Part shown: positions 5,152-5,976 of the stretch, piece after piece | Layout of the letters: every line of letters begins with the position of its first letter | Numbering within the stretch: the stretch's first letter is position 1 | NCBI GenBank assembly: GCA_020061545.1 | Contig: JAGUYA010000072.1 | Coordinates: 1-5,976, forward strand | Source: Candidatus Omnitrophota bacterium | GTDB lineage: Bacteria; Omnitrophota; Gorgyraeia; Gygaellales; Profunditerraquicolaceae | Length of the DNA stretch: 5,976 bases | Reading direction: 5' to 3' | Position numbers and translations under genes: made by a program | The notes under the pieces: model-generated | Seen by the model: only the letters and a program-made list of their open reading frames with translations | What the model was told of the DNA's origin: nothing | Databases searched by the model: none

Positions 5152-5973
5152 TTGTATTACAATACCCGCGTAACCTACGACACTACTCTTATCGCCAGTT
5201 ACGTCGCCACTAGTCTGATATTGTATTAGTTTGCCTGTCTTTGCGCCTAAGGCACGAGCGGCGGAAAGCATAACTATAACTGGTGCATATCCGCACATCG
5301 ATATATTTAAACGTTGAATTCTATCTATAAGCTTATCCTCATTCAGTTCTAATATCGCCTCTATGGCTTCTCTATCTTTTTTCTGAGCCTGGATTTGAGG
5401 TTCATAGTGGGTCATATCAGAGCTAGCCACAATGAGGTTAGAGTCCTTTATATTCAATTCTTTAATGGTGTCAGCAATTTCTTTTCCGATTTCTTTAAGC
5501 ATACCAAACTCATCAGATAAAAAAATAATAGGGACAATTTCAAAATCACTCTTAAAATATTGTAGAAAGGGCAACTCTACCTCTAAAGAATGTTCGTATC
5601 TATGGGCGAGAATGTCATCTTCCAGGTATTTAGAGTGTTTCAATATTTCTCTAGCCAGACTAGAATCTATTTTAATCTCGCCCAATGGCGTCTGCCAGGC
5701 TCCTTCAGTCATCATGCTAAATCTCACTCCGTAACCCGTGTGGTTCGGACCTAAAAGGATTATCTTATCCTTGACATTAATCCGCGAAACCGTCTGTCCG
5801 GCTACGCCTCCAGAATACATATAACCGGCATGCGGAAGCATACAGGCAATAATGTCTGACCTATCCGCTTTTTTATCAATAAGGGTTCCTATTTGATTCT
5901 TTAGCTCATGAGCAGAAGAAGGATAAAATTGCCCTGCAACCTGAGGTTGCCTTATTATTTTAGATTTTTCCAT
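5149..5973 (-). CDS. amrB: MEMO1-family protein (AmmeMemoRadiSam system protein B)
   Basis: A 274-residue protein of the MEMO family, related to extradiol dioxygenases and to human MEMO1. In prokaryotes it is often encoded with an AMMECR1 protein and a radical SAM enzyme; the biochemical role of that set is not established to my knowledge. Visible motifs in order are RQPQVAGQFYP (8-18), PHAGYMYSGG (47-56), LGPNHTGYG (74-82), WQTPLGEI (93-100), HRYEHSLEVELPFLQY (124-139), SSDMTHYEP (184-192), CGYAP (227-231) and SGDVTGDKSSVVGYAG (255-270). H48, H78, H189 and C227 correspond to the metal-site residues of human MEMO1 and are all present, so a metal-binding protein is likely. The ATG at 5973 gives the conserved start; its ribosome-binding site lies beyond the window. 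The three bases before it read TGA, which could be the stop of an upstream gene. AMMECR1 and radical SAM partners are not in this window. Confidence 0.93.
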   Translation of the reverse strand: MEKSKIIRQPQVAGQFYPSSAHELKNQIGTLIDKKADRSDIIACMLPHAGYMYSGGVAGQTVSRINVKDKIILLGPNHTGYGVRFSMMTEGAWQTPLGEIKIDSSLAREILKHSKYLEDDILAHRYEHSLEVELPFLQYFKSDFEIVPIIFLSDEFGMLKEIGKEIADTIKELNIKDSNLIVASSDMTHYEPQIQAQKKDREAIEAILELNEDKLIDRIQRLNISMCGYAPVIVMLSAARALGAKTGKLIQYQTSGDVTGDKSSVVGYAGIVIQ

Positions 5974-5976
5974 TCA

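Noticed and set aside
5432..5734. Open frames on the plus strand, such as this one and those at 646-852, 1263-1475, 1952-2182, 2963-3235 and 3276-3473
   Set aside because: All lie antisense to genes with clear family motifs, show no recognisable domain and have no supporting ribosome-binding site that I could find.

Overview
This window is a compact block of bacterial chromosome with eight genes, all on the minus strand. In transcription order (high to low coordinates) they are a MEMO1-family protein, a DUF1844 protein, a 51-residue Trm112-like zinc-ribbon protein, aroQ, a pepP-like M24 aminopeptidase, efp, accB and accC. All frames are intact. The run aroQ-pepP-efp-accB-accC is a gene order known from many bacteria, including B. 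subtilis relatives. DUF1844, Trm112-like and MEMO neighbours together with AT-rich codon use suggest an uncultured anaerobic lineage of the Omnitrophota (OP3) or a similar PVC/delta-type group. That placement is inference from memory of gene content; no marker gene here proves it.

Layout: 65-1435 is accC (biotin carboxylase) and 1609-2067 is accB (biotin carrier protein), the two partner subunits of the biotin half-reaction of acetyl-CoA carboxylase. 2227-2793 is efp, overlapping the end of the Xaa-Pro peptidase gene (2774-3889). 4072-4515 is aroQ (shikimate pathway). 4603-4758 is the small zinc-ribbon gene, which overlaps the DUF1844 gene (4748-5104) and has its Shine-Dalgarno inside it. 5149-5973 is the MEMO-like gene. 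The genes serve basic metabolism and translation, and the window shows no defence, phage or transposase genes.

The unusual part is the DNA between the genes. Every gap longer than about 40 bp is filled with short-word repeats or nested hairpins. Two gaps (accB/accC and aroQ/pepP) hold inverted copies of one composite element of about 175-186 bp. Each copy has three hairpins in a row, joined by the same linkers (GTGAAGCC, TGGCTGAAC, TTAATTCGCA, TGCTCATT), while the stem sequences differ between copies yet stay self-complementary. A further related hairpin sits inside the first codons of the pepP frame. The other three gaps hold arrays of a 6-8 base word (ATTTGG, TTAAGA/TCTTAA, ACTAGTA), usually followed by their reverse complement. 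In four genes (accB, aroQ, the Trm112-like gene and the MEMO gene) the stop codon lies within one of these repeats. None of the hairpins has the U-run of an intrinsic terminator. No convincing promoter was found, so the block could be one long operon read from beyond position 5976, or several units.
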